Source: Cristatella mucedo
Taxonomy: Eukaryota; Bryozoa; Phylactolaemata; Cristatellidae
DNA: 64,000 bases
Direction: 5' to 3'
Assembly (NCBI GenBank): GCA_009760855.2
Contig: WPIO01000051.1
Coordinates: forward strand, 490,001-554,000
Shown: positions 26,555 through 38,550 of the stretch, in pieces
How the letters are laid out: every line of letters starts with the position of its first letter
How positions within the stretch are numbered: position 1 is the stretch's first letter
The notes under the pieces: generated by a model
The model's database searches: none
What the model saw: only the letters and a program-made list of their open reading frames with translations
Told to the model about the DNA's origin: nothing
Made by a program: the position numbers and the translations under genes

Positions 26555-28770
26555 TGGACTACGGAATTGAATGAATATGGAATATTGAATGAATACGGAG
26601 ATGAATGCCCAGAAACTAGGTCAGAAGAGCAGTTGAGGTTATGGAAGGCATGGAAATAGCAGTATAGAACAGGTTGAAATGATGTGAAATAGACGGCAGT
26701 AGGAGAGTAGCCGTCGTTGGGTAGGAATTGTGGAAGAGAGTTCTACAGTCTAAGACTTGCAGAGCCAAAGTTTCTGTCACCAACTTTCTATAAACGTAGA
26801 ACTTGAACGGCTAATTTATTGTCGATACAGGACCTGAAGACCAGAGAAGTCTGAAGCTGAGGAAGCTTCACTAGGTACGGAGGAGCCAAGCCGTGGTGGG
26901 CCTTGCGGGTCAGTGTAAGAAGTTTACTCTGTATTCATTGATCACCTGGAAGCCATCGAAGCCATTTCTGCAAAAGAAACACATGATGAACCTTTGGGAT
27001 TTATTAACTCCCCTTGCAGCCATATTCATTAAAAGCTGCAGTGGCCTAGTAGACTTTTTCAGTTACCCACTTAAAAAGAAATTTCAAAACTTGAGCAGAG
27101 AGATAAAACAAGAGATAATTAATTTTTGTAAGCCACTGTGGTAGAAAGTCTCTTAGATAAGAATAAGAATTGATTGCAAGCGGTGGAGGCATTCCTATCA
27201 TTAAACAATTTCAAGATTTAGGCATTTAGCAAAGATGTGTCCCAAATTTCAAGCACACGATGACGGGTATCACAACAGCAACGCCATTTCAAAGAGCAAT
27301 GTCTTCTTGTCCAGACAAACGCTTGAGTTGTCTTTTGAATAGTAGTTTTTTATTGTCGTTAAGTTTAAGGAAATTTTCCGACAGCCATTATAAAATGACT
27401 GCAAGTCAAGCGTTCAGTTAATCAGTAGCCGAAGCTCATTCCGACGGTTTAAACGATTAATGCAGCTAATTATCTTCAGCGATAAAGTACTGACTGATTC
27501 AGTGGGCCTCAAAACAATTTCACCCAGAGGTTCAGCATAAATTAAGAGCAGCAAAGAACCACAGGAGGGCCCTTGTAGGGCTCCAAACGTGACTGATCGG
27601 ATGGATAAGACCTGCAGTCAGTTGGCTATCCAAAGCATACCGAAAATAACGTACGCTCTGAGTTAGCTATAGAAAACTATTCTGTATAAAAAGCACTTAG
27701 TCTGTGTTGTTCTGTGGAGTTACAGACGGATGCACATTACATTAACCACGAAAGACAACATTTAAACGCGATCGGACGAGTATGATTTGAACCACGCCAC
27801 GCCAGAGGCACGTTTGCTAGAGCAACCGTTATTCTCGATAATTCAAGTAGCGTATCGCTATCGAAAGTGTCGCAGGCAACTGATAGCTCCAGAAGGGCTA
27901 GGGCAGTGACTTTCCCGTCATCGTTGCAGCATTGGATGTCATTGGTTACATGGAGGACACTGGTATCGATGGAGACGTGTCGCTAAAATTCCGACTGAAT
28001 TTTTTTTGAGTCTATTATTTCCTGCTGGTTTGCGACAATATTTTTAAGAAATTGTGACATAAAAGGAAACAGTTTGCCCAGATGCATGAATCTGGTAGAC
28101 TTGTCGTGTATAGTTTAAACGATGGCCGATTTGAAGGACTTGGGTACATCCTGGTTATTCAGAGAAGCACTGCAAATCTAAGTTAAGGTTAGGCCGAGCA
28201 TGTCTGCCAGTGAAAAAAACAGAGGAATGGTTTGGATAACCTGAACGAGCTCATTTTTCTAGAATGTATATAGGCTGCCATATCGTAAGCAAAAATTTTG
28301 GAAAATCTCTTAAAGAAGGTCACAGGCTGCAACTCAGTAATTCCTTTAGTCAGAAAGGGCTCTACGGAGGCATGAATATGTGCAATTTTGTCAATGAAAA
28401 AGACTGAAAACTTGCCTGCCGAGCGGTCAATATTTGGGGAGTGTGACCACTTTAATTTGGCGAGCAAATTGTTCACCATCTCATAAACCTGTTTTGGATC
28501 AGACGGGCATGACTTAAATTTTTGCGTGGAAAAAATGCTCGGGTTTTACCAAGTGTCCGGGTGTAGACTCGAAAGATATCTTTGAAATTGGCTAGACATC
28601 CATCCAATCCAGACTTCTTAAAGCTGCATTCAAACATTCCCTTAATATAGCCTACCTTATTAAGTCTTTTGATAATTGAAAGGAGTCTCCATGACACCAT
28701 GTATTTAAATAGCGAATGACGAGTCTTCACAGCTGTCGCCAGTGTATGCAATGGGCAATGAAGTATGGCA
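26555..28770 (-). mobile_element. LINE family B copy, minus strand, interrupted
   Basis: The complement runs from the linker (SFKKSGLDGCLANFKDIFRV, about 28600) through VTFFKRFSKI, the RT region and the C-terminal domain to about 26555. Homology is interrupted at about 27605-27745 by a family B 3' end in the opposite orientation. No frame is open for long. Confidence 0.85.
27609..27745 (+). mobile_element. LINE family B 3' end nested in a minus-strand copy
   Basis: CAGTCAGTTGGCTATCCAAA, GCATACCGAAAATAACG and the terminal GTGGAGTTACAGACGGATGC plus ACATTACATTA match the + strand 3' end of the 22.7 kb copy. Both flanks belong to one minus-strand element. Confidence 0.75.
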
Positions 28771-29434
28771 CATTTTAGGGCTCTAACTAACGACCTTGGT
28801 CGTGATCACCATGCACCATGGGCTAATACATTAGGGCTAATGAGACAATAGTAATAATGCAAGAATTGATTGTTCTTATTAAGCTCTAGATGGATATTCT
28901 TGTGCATGTTTCTATTGATGCTTATTAGTAATGGCAGACTCCAGCAAACTTCTTAGCTGATAACATAGCCAGTATACCACCTCAAATTTAGTTAAAGAAG
29001 TTACCAGTGCCAAATCTGCCCACAGACGGTTGGCCTAATATTTGAAAGTAGCTAGCATTGGCCAATCGTATCAGAATCGGGTTGGAAGATGTCAATTCCC
29101 ATTGACCTGGTGAAGTGCTGAAGGGGTTGGGAGCATCCATGTTCTATTACATGTGACTGTCTTTCTCTCTAGAAGGCCTGTTTTACAGTTGTACACTCCA
29201 CGGTTTGGAGCTATGCGGAGGAAGAACCTCAGAGAGAGTTGCTTAAAGATTCTACGAAATTCTAGGTGCCGCGGAAGTCATCTTGGAAGCGATAGCATTG
29301 CGAAAGAGCTCCTACGTGGTATCGAGCTTGACCCTATGCTTACGCAGAATCCGATTATTGCAAAGGGGGCGAACTCTATTTGCTATTGACTGCTGTGGCC
29401 TCCTCTATCCTAAGACCTTCACTGTCTCTATAGC

Positions 29435-29437
<3 letters not shown>

Positions 29438-29512
<75 letters not shown>

Positions 29513-29532
29513 CGAGAGAGGAAGAGAGATAA
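29438..29532. repeat. (GA)n microsatellite
   Basis: Near-pure GA run with two GAGC interruptions close to the right end. Flanks (about 28780-29430 and 29540-30800) show no recognisable gene. Confidence 0.95.
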
Positions 29533-30807
29533 TTGAGTAAACATTACATGTTTGCAACCGTTCACAGTTGGTTTCAATGTGAGGCATGGGATAACAGCTT
29601 TGCTTTCACCTAGTTTCAAAGTCAGTGACCCTACCTTTGAGAATGCCACCGAAACATCTCGACACGCAAATGATGAGCTTAACCAAGTCGGCAAAATACG
29701 AACCTGAGTCACGCGAGCACAGAAAGTATTCATTCAACGAGCAGTCTTCTCTGCCATCAAAAAAAGCACCAGCGTTTTACTCGTTTCACTGTCGCCGCGA
29801 TGAGAGACGGCGAGTATGGCTCCTCAGTGCCGATCGCAAATTAGTAAAGCAGATTGGTCTGATCATCTGAGAAGCTGATCATCAGATTAATATTATTAAT
29901 AATAATATTTCATATACTGACAGACTCGAAGCCAGTCGCAGCAGTCACCACAGAGTGCCCGCATAGCACATATATCAATGTTCCGCCTTCGAATATTCCG
30001 GGTCGATTTAGTAGGTTCATTTGTGCTGCCATAATTATCATACCGCAATTAAGCTGATCTTCTTATCTCAGCACTACTGCGGTAAAAGACTGGGTGCTTT
30101 CATCATATTTGATTTCCAAAAAGAGAGAGTGATGGTAGCATTTGCATATAGTATCGTGTTTCTGCACATGGAGAAACGAAACACTCAATAAATACATTTC
30201 TAAATTCTGTCATACGCTTCATAGTAGTGATTATTAACCCTTAACTCACGATTTATGACTCGGTCGATACTTGCTAAAGTTAACCGAAGTACTGTTCCTT
30301 AAACCACCTTAGGATTGTTTATGCAAGATGCTTAATTTGTGCCAATTTAGCAGGAAATGTTCCTGAACCTCTACTTTTTTTGGCAGATCGAGCAGAAAAT
30401 TTAGCTCCGAGCCCTCGAATAGTGCACGCTTTATAATCGTAAGATGAAAAGACATTATTAGATAAAATAGTGCCCAATAGAATATAAATAATACAGATAA
30501 TGATCAAGACAATACAAATAGAGCCCAAGATTAGCAGCGAGATTATCACAAGATGCCTGCTGAGAGTCAACAGCAATGATCCCACTTAAAAAATTATATA
30601 CCACATCTCTATCTTACAAGAATTTTACGAAGGGCCAGATGAAGTCCCGGGGCTGAAGTCATATGCAATAAGAACAAGAGACTTAAATGATGCTAGTTCG
30701 AATAAACGCCTGGCAATACTAACACAGCCGGGGTCTCAAAGCATGGCTAATGAAACTTAAATGCGACACTGATAATCGTGGTTCCGCCGACGGTAGTAGA
30801 CCTAGAT

Positions 30808-30940
30808 GCCGAGCTGGTTTGATCCAGTGGTTAAAGTGCATGCCCCGACGAAGGCCTGGCCGAGGTCGTGGGCTTGAGCGACATGGCGTGTGTGTAGCGC
30901 CTGAATAGAGACTAAGTTCTCTTAGGGTGATATACAAATT
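30808..30940 (+). mobile_element. SINE-1 copy
   Basis: GCCGAGCTGGTTTGATCCAG, GGTTAAAGTGCATGCC and GAGGTCGTGGGCTTGAGC, then the tail GTAGCGCCTGAATAGAGACT and AAGTTCTCTTAGGGTGAT. It faces the next copy tail-to-tail. Confidence 0.9.
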
Positions 30941-30991
30941 AATTGTACATGTTTTTGTTGACAGCAGTTAAGGGTGCTCATAAATTAATTT

Positions 30992-31022
30992 GACACACAC
31001 ACACACACATATATATACATAT

Positions 31023-31062
<40 letters not shown>
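30992..31062. repeat. (CA)n/(TA)n compound microsatellite
   Basis: ACACAC then ATATAT runs filling the space between two SINE-1 tails. Confidence 0.95.
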
Positions 31063-31196
31063 CATTTGTATAGCACCCCAAGAAAACTTAACCTCTATTC
31101 AGGTGCTTCACATATGCCTCGGGGCTCGAGCCCTCAACCTCAGCCAGACCTTGGTCGGGGCGAGCACCTTAACCACTGGACCAAACCAGCTCGGCA
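31060..31196 (-). mobile_element. SINE-1 copy, minus strand
   Basis: Complement of the same unit: ends GAGCTGGTTTGGTCCAGTGG and GTTAAGGTGCTCGCC on the reverse strand, with GGGCTCGAGCC in box B. Its tail abuts the TA/CA microsatellite. Confidence 0.9.
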
Positions 31197-31481
31197 CCTA
31201 TGCCGATATATGCCTATGCCGATAGGTAGAGCAGTCCACTTAATAGTCACACGGTCAAATCTGTATTGCTCACGCCATAGCGTACCACTCACTTGGTGCC
31301 CAACTTGCAACCGAACTAACTATTATTACTTTAGATTTCAAAAAATACTTAATCAACTACAGATTAGGTGATGTAGCATCCAAACTTTTCAAGATTAAGT
31401 TGTTGCACATCCTAGTTTCTCATTTAGAAAACATCATAAACTAATTGTGATGGAGTTTTGAGATCCATGGTACTTACACTG

Positions 31482-31660
31482 GTAAGCCGTGATGGCACAC
31501 TAGGTAAGGCGGTTGCTTTCACGACCTCGGTCCCGAGGTCGTGGGTTCGATTCCTGTGGTGGGCGATTCTGTATTGCCACTGCAAGCGGCGGTGATAGCC
31601 GTAAAGGCTCTTCTGTTGCTATACAAAAAGAGGCTGCTTAATCAGCTAGGACTTTTTTTA
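31482..31660 (+). mobile_element. SINE-2 copy (tRNA-derived)
   Basis: Head with AGCCGTGATGGCACACTAGG (box A region) and a perfect box B, GGTTCGATTCC. The body has GGGCGATTCTGTATTGCCAC and GGTGATAGCCGTAAAGGCTC, and the end has GGCTGCTTAATCAGCTAGGA plus a T run. Immediately before box B lies the palindromic stem CACGACCTCGG...CCGAGGTCGTG. Confidence 0.92.
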
Positions 31661-31664
31661 CACG

Positions 31665-34600
31665 AGAATTCATATGAATAGAGAAAAAGCTGAGAGGAAA
31701 GTTATAGCGATTAAAATAATAATTCTAAATTCTATTAGAAAGCCGTAAGATAACCAAAAGTTTATTTCGCTTCAAAAGCTGCCTCGATGAAAGTAATAAC
31801 CAGGAGGTAATCAAAGAGGGTATCATGCTCAGACAAAAATACGAATGATGCAAGTACCATGCTTCAACGAACGATGACGATCTAACAAGAGTACACTAAC
31901 TAATGCTGGTTAGTATGAGTCGTGGCTATTAATATGCACCAAACCCCGCACGTTAAACAAGAAAAATGGACGTGAAGAGTAAAGACCAGTTTACTCGGAT
32001 GCTGGAACAGCTGTGCGGAACAGGTGCATCTAGCTGAGACAATGATTCAAAGTCAATGCTGGTGCTTTCAGACGCCAGAAGCCATTTCCAGACTTGATGT
32101 GAACACACAGTGGAGGCTAGACCCATACAATTATTTTAATTCAGTTCAACGAAAGGCTAACCTAATCCGAGCTGAGAAGGGGATGGGGTGAGATCACACT
32201 CGAGGATTAAAAGGGTCGGATAGCTAGGACAATGCGAGTGAAGCAACTTGATTACCAAAGAGAGAACCTACAAGTAGAACTAATGCTTAATATATGCACC
32301 CAGAGATGCTCAGAACGAAACGCTGAGCTGTGGAAGCAATGCCTTTGATTGCAGAACAAATGACCTGTCTAGGTTTGCGCCAGCAAAATAAGATAAATGG
32401 GCACCCGTTAGGAGTCTTAAATAAAAGATTGGCGTCAATCTAGACGCGATGTCTGTCATCTTCGATTGGTTGGGCTGTTGTAGGCTTGTCTAAGCAGGCT
32501 CTAATTTGGGTAAAGTTCCAATGCTAAAATTAAATTAGATCAACTTGACTGGGTACCTAACGGGATATTAAAGTAACCAGTTTTAATAAAACAGCGAGCC
32601 CTATTACCCTAAGCGGGATCTGGGGCATGCTAAGAACCCACGTTGAGTGCGAGATCTCCCAACTTCAAAATGTCACTGCGTTTTTCAATAACCTTGAGAT
32701 TGGTCTGATCGTCATTATTATTAAGAAAGTACATGGCCATCCCAGTGTGCAAGTGGTCAATTCAGACCGCAAGAGAGATACAGGATTTGGAAGCTGAATC
32801 ATACGTTGAGAATGATCAACTGATATCTATTGATGAGATTCTAAATCGTTGAAATTTTTGGTACGAACTATGAGTACCCGCTTGCACGTCCTTACACCAC
32901 TATTAACTTGCAGGTGATGCAACGATACACCCAGGTATGCTTATAGCAGTTTAACGCGGAAGCAACGAAAAGCTCTCATACCTCCTACGATAACAAGTCC
33001 CATCTATGGCCCATATACGTCTATTCGAAAGCGATTGAGAGTTACGGGCATCCAACGTCCGCCAGAAACTTTTTGAGATTACAGAAACGTTAGCACGGCA
33101 CCCAGACTACCTCAGAATTTCCGGCTGGCTGAAAGCATCGGTGAAACTCCTACCTGACCCAAAGTATCGAGTGCCACCAAACTAACTGAATCGACGTCTA
33201 GATTGCAGCTGAACGACTATTGCATGACTTCTGCTTTAAAGCTGTCTAACCGTTAATAATCACGTAGACGGTTCCTAGCCTCAATAATTCAGGAACCCTG
33301 AATAGTAAAGATCTTAGTAGTCACAACATGGCTGATATAACATGTCGCCATTTCAATATAGATAGTGAAGCAAAGGAGCCGTGAGCAAAAATCTGTCGGT
33401 GTCGTAAGCATAATTTTAGGGCTCGCGGGAGTAGCAATAGCCATTTACATTTACACTCTTGAAATTTTTCACGTTTGAAGGAAAGATGGTTTTTCCTCGA
33501 GAAGATAAAACTAAAAGTAGAAATGAGCTGATTCAACAGCTCTATTAATGTATCATCGGAAAATCTCAAGCGAACTCTATTTGGAGGCAATGGGCAATAA
33601 AGAATTGCCTGCTTCAAGACTCAAACGCCAACCTGCGTCGTAAAGTGCGAGCACATATTCCCTCGCAGGAGGAAGATCAAGGAGCAAGCTGCCATGCCTG
33701 AAAATCTCAGAAAAAAATCCAGATTTATGGTTAACGAAGTGAGCTTCACTGACAAAGTGACGAGGTATTATTACAATCTAGAATATTATTCGTGTTGAAA
33801 CTGTATCGGAACACGAGAATTGGGTGCACGGCTGGAAGCACTGGGACAGCCCGTGGAAAATCGGTTTATTCTTAGCCGTGCGAGATTAACTTCTTAGAGC
33901 TTAGAAGGCCCACTGTTAGTTTGCTTCTGAATCTGTTCCTAGTACTTCCTTACAGATCTGAGATGAGAGAAATAAAAAAGTGTTACATCCATCGCAAGAT
34001 TCAACTGAAGCTGTGATTAGTTCCGGTGTGACAGTGGACGTGTCAAATTTAACTCACTACCGAGGAGTCGATAAATTTGAAGCTAGGTGAGGTGCTGAAG
34101 GATGCGACATCTAGCAATCGATCTGTAAATAGGTGTCATTGTTGTGATCCCCAGAGAGTGGATGATGTTGGAATTTCGGTTAGATATCCTAACCGCAATC
34201 AGGTCACTGCGAAGAACAGATTCTCATTATCGCAGCATAGAGATGCTGAACAGGCATCACAAAACCTAGTTCTTTTGCAGCTTGGCTTTTGTAATAAGAC
34301 ACTAAAATAGTGAAGAAAAACCTCTATTCATCCAAAAATGCGGGTAGGGCACTGCTTCAACGGATGCTATACTGACAAAATATCAGAAAAAGTATATTTA
34401 TACGGCCAACGTACGGCAAACAAGAAGGCTATTGGGGATCGTTGTGTCGTCAGTTGTAGCATGAGCGGAGTTTATCCGATTCGTTACTTATCGCGTGTTA
34501 CATGAAACGTGTGCCTCTCTGGTGCAGTAGACGTTTGGCGTCAAAGTCGAGTGATTTTTGCCCGTTCAGCGGCAAAAAACCTTTTCCTTTTTGAAGAGCC

Positions 34601-35105
34601 ACAATTTGAACTTTTCGGTCGTTTTCATTACTTTTCCAGCTCTTTAGGGCCTCAAGTTTTGGGTTTCAGTGACGTATCTCTGTTAAATCATTGTGCCATA
34701 GTGGATTGCGGAGTATCGTATGTGTTCGACCATTAGAGTTTTGCAAAGCTGCATCCCAAGGCAGTTGCAGGTTCGCTAGCCCAAGTATTAGTAAGTGTGT
34801 GGTGACGAGTGAGGCTTTACATGACTTGGAGTTGTATGGACTGAGCATGCTTAAGAAACCCACGAGTTCAAGCAGTGCTTGTCCGGAAAAAATTGTCAAA
34901 GAATTCATTTTACCAGTTGTTCTATATCGCCGCTGGAAATCTATATTGTTGCCGATTTATACAGGGCAGCACTGGAGCACGCTTTCTCAACATGCTGCAG
35001 TCGGCAGAAATCGTGCAATACTCTCTACTTAAAACATTCACTTGGCTGGTTGCTGTATTGGATGTTCATGAAGCCAGACTACAAAAAGGTAAGCTGATTT
35101 AGCAG
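31665..35105. other. Stretch without a firm gene
   Basis: No repeat array. Around 34895-35088 three frames are open on the + strand and a good donor-like AAAAAG|GTAAGC occurs at 35089, but none of the three translations matches a family I know, so no exon is called. Confidence 0.35.
33590..33690 (-). mobile_element. Possible short SINE-2 remnant, minus strand
   Basis: AAAGAATTGCCTGCTTCAAG, ACTCAAACGCCAACCTGCG and AAAGTGCGAGCAC resemble the reversed box B and head of the diverged SINE-2 subfamily. No body is visible. Confidence 0.4.
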
Positions 35106-35110
35106 CTTCA

Positions 35111-35250
35111 GTTTATACAGCAGCAGAAGATCCGCCACGGCTATCGCCACCGCTTCTAGTGTCAAGTAAAGGGTCTACCACTGCAAGACTCGAACCTACC
35201 TTCCAGGTCGTGAAGAGCGAGCATCTTACGCCTGGGTTAAGATTCAGGTA
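35111..35250 (-). mobile_element. Diverged SINE-2-like copy, minus strand
   Basis: On the + strand: GCCACGGCTATCGCCACCGC, CTGCAAGACTCGAACCTACC (complement of box B) and TCTTACGCCTGGGTTAAG, the SINE-2 order reversed. Confidence 0.65.
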
Positions 35251-35254
35251 CAGC

Positions 35255-38200
35255 GTTGCAGACTAAACCTTCTGCATATTTTCGGTAGGCTCGTTTCATA
35301 GAAGACTCGAGGCATGTACTTAACAAAATAGTAGGCCTATCCGTAAACCGTTGGTCTAGCAAAGAACACTCAAGCGATTTCTCAAAGGCCGTGTGACTAA
35401 GTGGGGCTATTAGTTTCGGAGCTAATGGCGTTTTCTCGTGAAATAATTTTCAAGGCTTAATTCATCAATCTGAACCATAGATCGAGAATTCCGGTAGCTG
35501 TTCCGCAGATCTTCTGGATAAAAAACGCACGTAAAGGTGCCTACTGACGGTTTTCTTTTTCAACTGCCAAAACTAAGGACCTTGACCATAATTTCAATCC
35601 TGCGCTTTCTTGCTGTGTGCTAGTGTGAAATGGATTCTCTAAAGTAGTATCTAAGGCAAGATACTCTGCTGAAAGCATAGCAACAACGTTGTCATAGCAG
35701 GCTTGTGAAGCACCTTGACGTCCAACTCACCCACTCTGTTGGCCAATGCCAGAGGCGTCTATTGGTTCGCTTTGATATTCATCTTAAGAAGTATCCTATT
35801 AACCATGATAACTACTAGAATGCGCCTGTCGTTAATGCACGCCTTGCAGCTTCAGCTTCAGAGAGTTATCGGTGAAGCTTCGTAAGAAAACTACTTGCTG
35901 AAAACTGTTGTTGGCCCTTCCGTCCTAAGACGTTACGTGTTGCCGCATATGCACCCAGCTTTTTTGCATACTTTCCATATCGTCTTTGCTGTCTCTGAAG
36001 TGTTTCCGAAACCGGCTAAGTTTTTCACCCGACTCACTAACGCATCGTTTTACATCGTTGGCCTGCGAAGTTAGCTTCTCTCAACTACAGTCGTCTCATG
36101 CACTGGTTCTCTCGCACTCTTTCGCCCAGTATTCTCTCTCCGTAATTGCTTTGACTCAAGTCACCATGGAGCATGTATCGTTTGCTGCAGCATTTCTGGT
36201 GAACTGAGTCCGTACTCAAGCCTTGTATTAACGGGTCCAAAGGTCAAGGTCAGTAGCTTTGCTCAAAGATAATAATTGATGGCCATAGGGCTCAGTTTTC
36301 CTTACCAACCCGATGCCAACAAAGAACAAATCTTGCTGCCTTGTTGCAGTCGTTGACTTTTGTTATTTAAGCTTTCGGCCAACAGACGTCTTCCTGCTCG
36401 CCTATACCAGCTGAGTACAGGCAATAACAGAGCTGTATCACCCATTCATGCTGACTGCATAACATTACGTTATCTAACGCAGTCTGAGTTATCATTATTA
36501 AGATCAAACCGAAATGTCTAAATGGCCCTTTTCATCGCCGAGTTGGTAGTTGCTGCGAGCTATGAAACATCTGTGAGCCGTGATGGCACACTAGGTAAGG
36601 TGGTTGCTTTCACGACCTCAGTCCCGAGGTCGTAGGCTCGATTCCTGCGGTGGGCGATCCTTTATCACCACTGCTAGTGGTGGTGAAAGCCGTAAAGGCT
36701 CTTCTGTCGCTATACAAAGAGAGGCTGTTTAATCAGCTAGGATTTATTTATTGTCCCAGACTTCTTAACAGAGTCAAAAAGGTGAACAAAATGCTTGAAG
36801 ATAAGACGTTCCAGAGTCTGCGAGTCTATAAGTGTAGATTTTATACTGCCAGTGATCAATCGTTGTGGAAAGGAGTTCAATAATATTAGGCATGCAGAAT
36901 AATAAGATTCTGTAGCCAATTTAGATTCAAATATACAGCCAAACATTGTATAAGCTCAACCAAGAGACAGGCCAAAAGCTGCTGTAGCGAATAGATCATT
37001 TTTATGTGCACAATAATCTAAGAATTTTTATCAAAACCAGTTCACTAGAACTAGCTATACAGGCTGGATTTGGTTAATTTCTTTTAGTAAATGAATTGCT
37101 GGCAAAAAAAATCTATGCGTGTCCACATGATGCCATTCCTGGGTGCGAAGCATTACTCTGAGATTTTCTTGGCCTCACAGACGCCTAGTGAACACTAGAT
37201 TGTCATACACGAGAGCCAACAATTTCTGTCAACGGATAGAAAAGATTGATACACAAGCGATCTTAAGTCGGGTTGTGTTGCGCCTGATTCCGTGCCTACG
37301 ATGGCAAAGAATTAGCCTCATTCGTTTTCTTGCGACTGCCTCTTTGTGGGTGCCCTCTACAGTGTGCAAAGCTAGCCAGGCAGGCGCAAAGTTTGAAAGT
37401 CAAAATCCAACTTATACACCGGCTCATAATAGACGTGAACCTGAATGTCAAAGGGTGCTGGTGCATCACTGTATGTGCTCCGGCAGTAAGAAATTTTATT
37501 TGTATGTGGATGCCATCTGAAAATGCACGTGATCGCAAAACTATTGGCAGACTTCCGTTCCGACAAATGTCGACTGCATATAATAAGATTTCGTTCGTTA
37601 AGCCACTAGACAAATGTTGCATGACTACTACAACCATATTGATCATTTTGACGTTTTGAGAGTTTAAGCTTTAGAAACCGCCACTCAATGAGATCTCAGC
37701 GACGAGGCATCCAAACGGGAATCGCATTCTTGAGGTTGTAATGTGATCAGTACTGGTGCATATCGTTAGGCCTCCTACTGTCTTCAGTATGTATATCTGC
37801 ACTACCGTATATCAAACGCAATTTATCGTCGGGAAATTTACGGGCACACTCATTAGAAATGCATGCGAGACCAGTACTGGGTAGCGAATTAATGGCTTAC
37901 AGTGCGGGTTGTAGAGATATTCCCTCACATCGTGCCTCCTCAGAAATCCCACAGGTTCTTCCAGCGAACTATTTATTCTCTTGAAGACGTGAGTGAAAAC
38001 TGGTTATCAACATGGGATAACGTCGTGTCCATTTATAACGGCCGGTGCTAGACATGCGATATCCGAAGCCCTCTTTAGCTAAAGTGATGACGAGTCGTAT
38101 GTGGCGACCGAAATATACAGTGTTTCTAGTTGTTGTTTTGGGGGGTTTTCCACTTCTATTTAGTAGGAATCGGAACCTTTATAGCTACGAAAACTTTTGA

Positions 38201-38550
38201 CTTAAAGAGCAATAGAGTCAAGAAGCTTAACTGACCGTATTAGGCGCCCGATGATTTATTCGTAGGGCGAGCGTCCAGAGGTCTGCTAGTTTGCTACCGC
38301 CATGTCAGCTGGAAACTGAAAGGCTTATGCTATTTGAAGGCTTATCTTATTTACAGCGTCGCACGGACATTTCTACAATAATATCTGGCGTTAATTAGAA
38401 TGTCTGGCCGGCCAGCAGTTCAAGCCACTTTTGTCAGACGAGAAGTCGGTGCCCTAGAGCCTGATTGTCGCGACAACTTGTAGACAAAATTAATGCAGCA
38501 GCTTGCTATCAAAACTTTATATTTTCGAACTACAATATCCAGCAAAGCTT
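35255..38550. other. Stretch without recognised gene (one SINE-2 copy)
   Basis: Mixed composition with short overlapping ORFs near 37143-37659 on both strands; none has domain content that I recognise. Confidence 0.4.
36573..36750 (+). mobile_element. SINE-2 copy
   Basis: Close match to the 31.5 kb copy from GAGCCGTGATGGCACACTAG to GGCTGTTTAATCAGCTAGGA and an ATTT tail. Box B is slightly altered (GGCTCGATTCC). Confidence 0.92.

Noticed and set aside
31482-31570. True tRNA gene
   Set aside because: Box A and B are tRNA-like, but there is no acceptor stem pairing and the unit recurs with a SINE body and T-rich tail.
34875-35098. Candidate exon before donor AAAAAG|GTAAGC
   Set aside because: Three frames are open equally and none resembles a known family; a weak likeness to PCI-domain proteins in one frame was not convincing.
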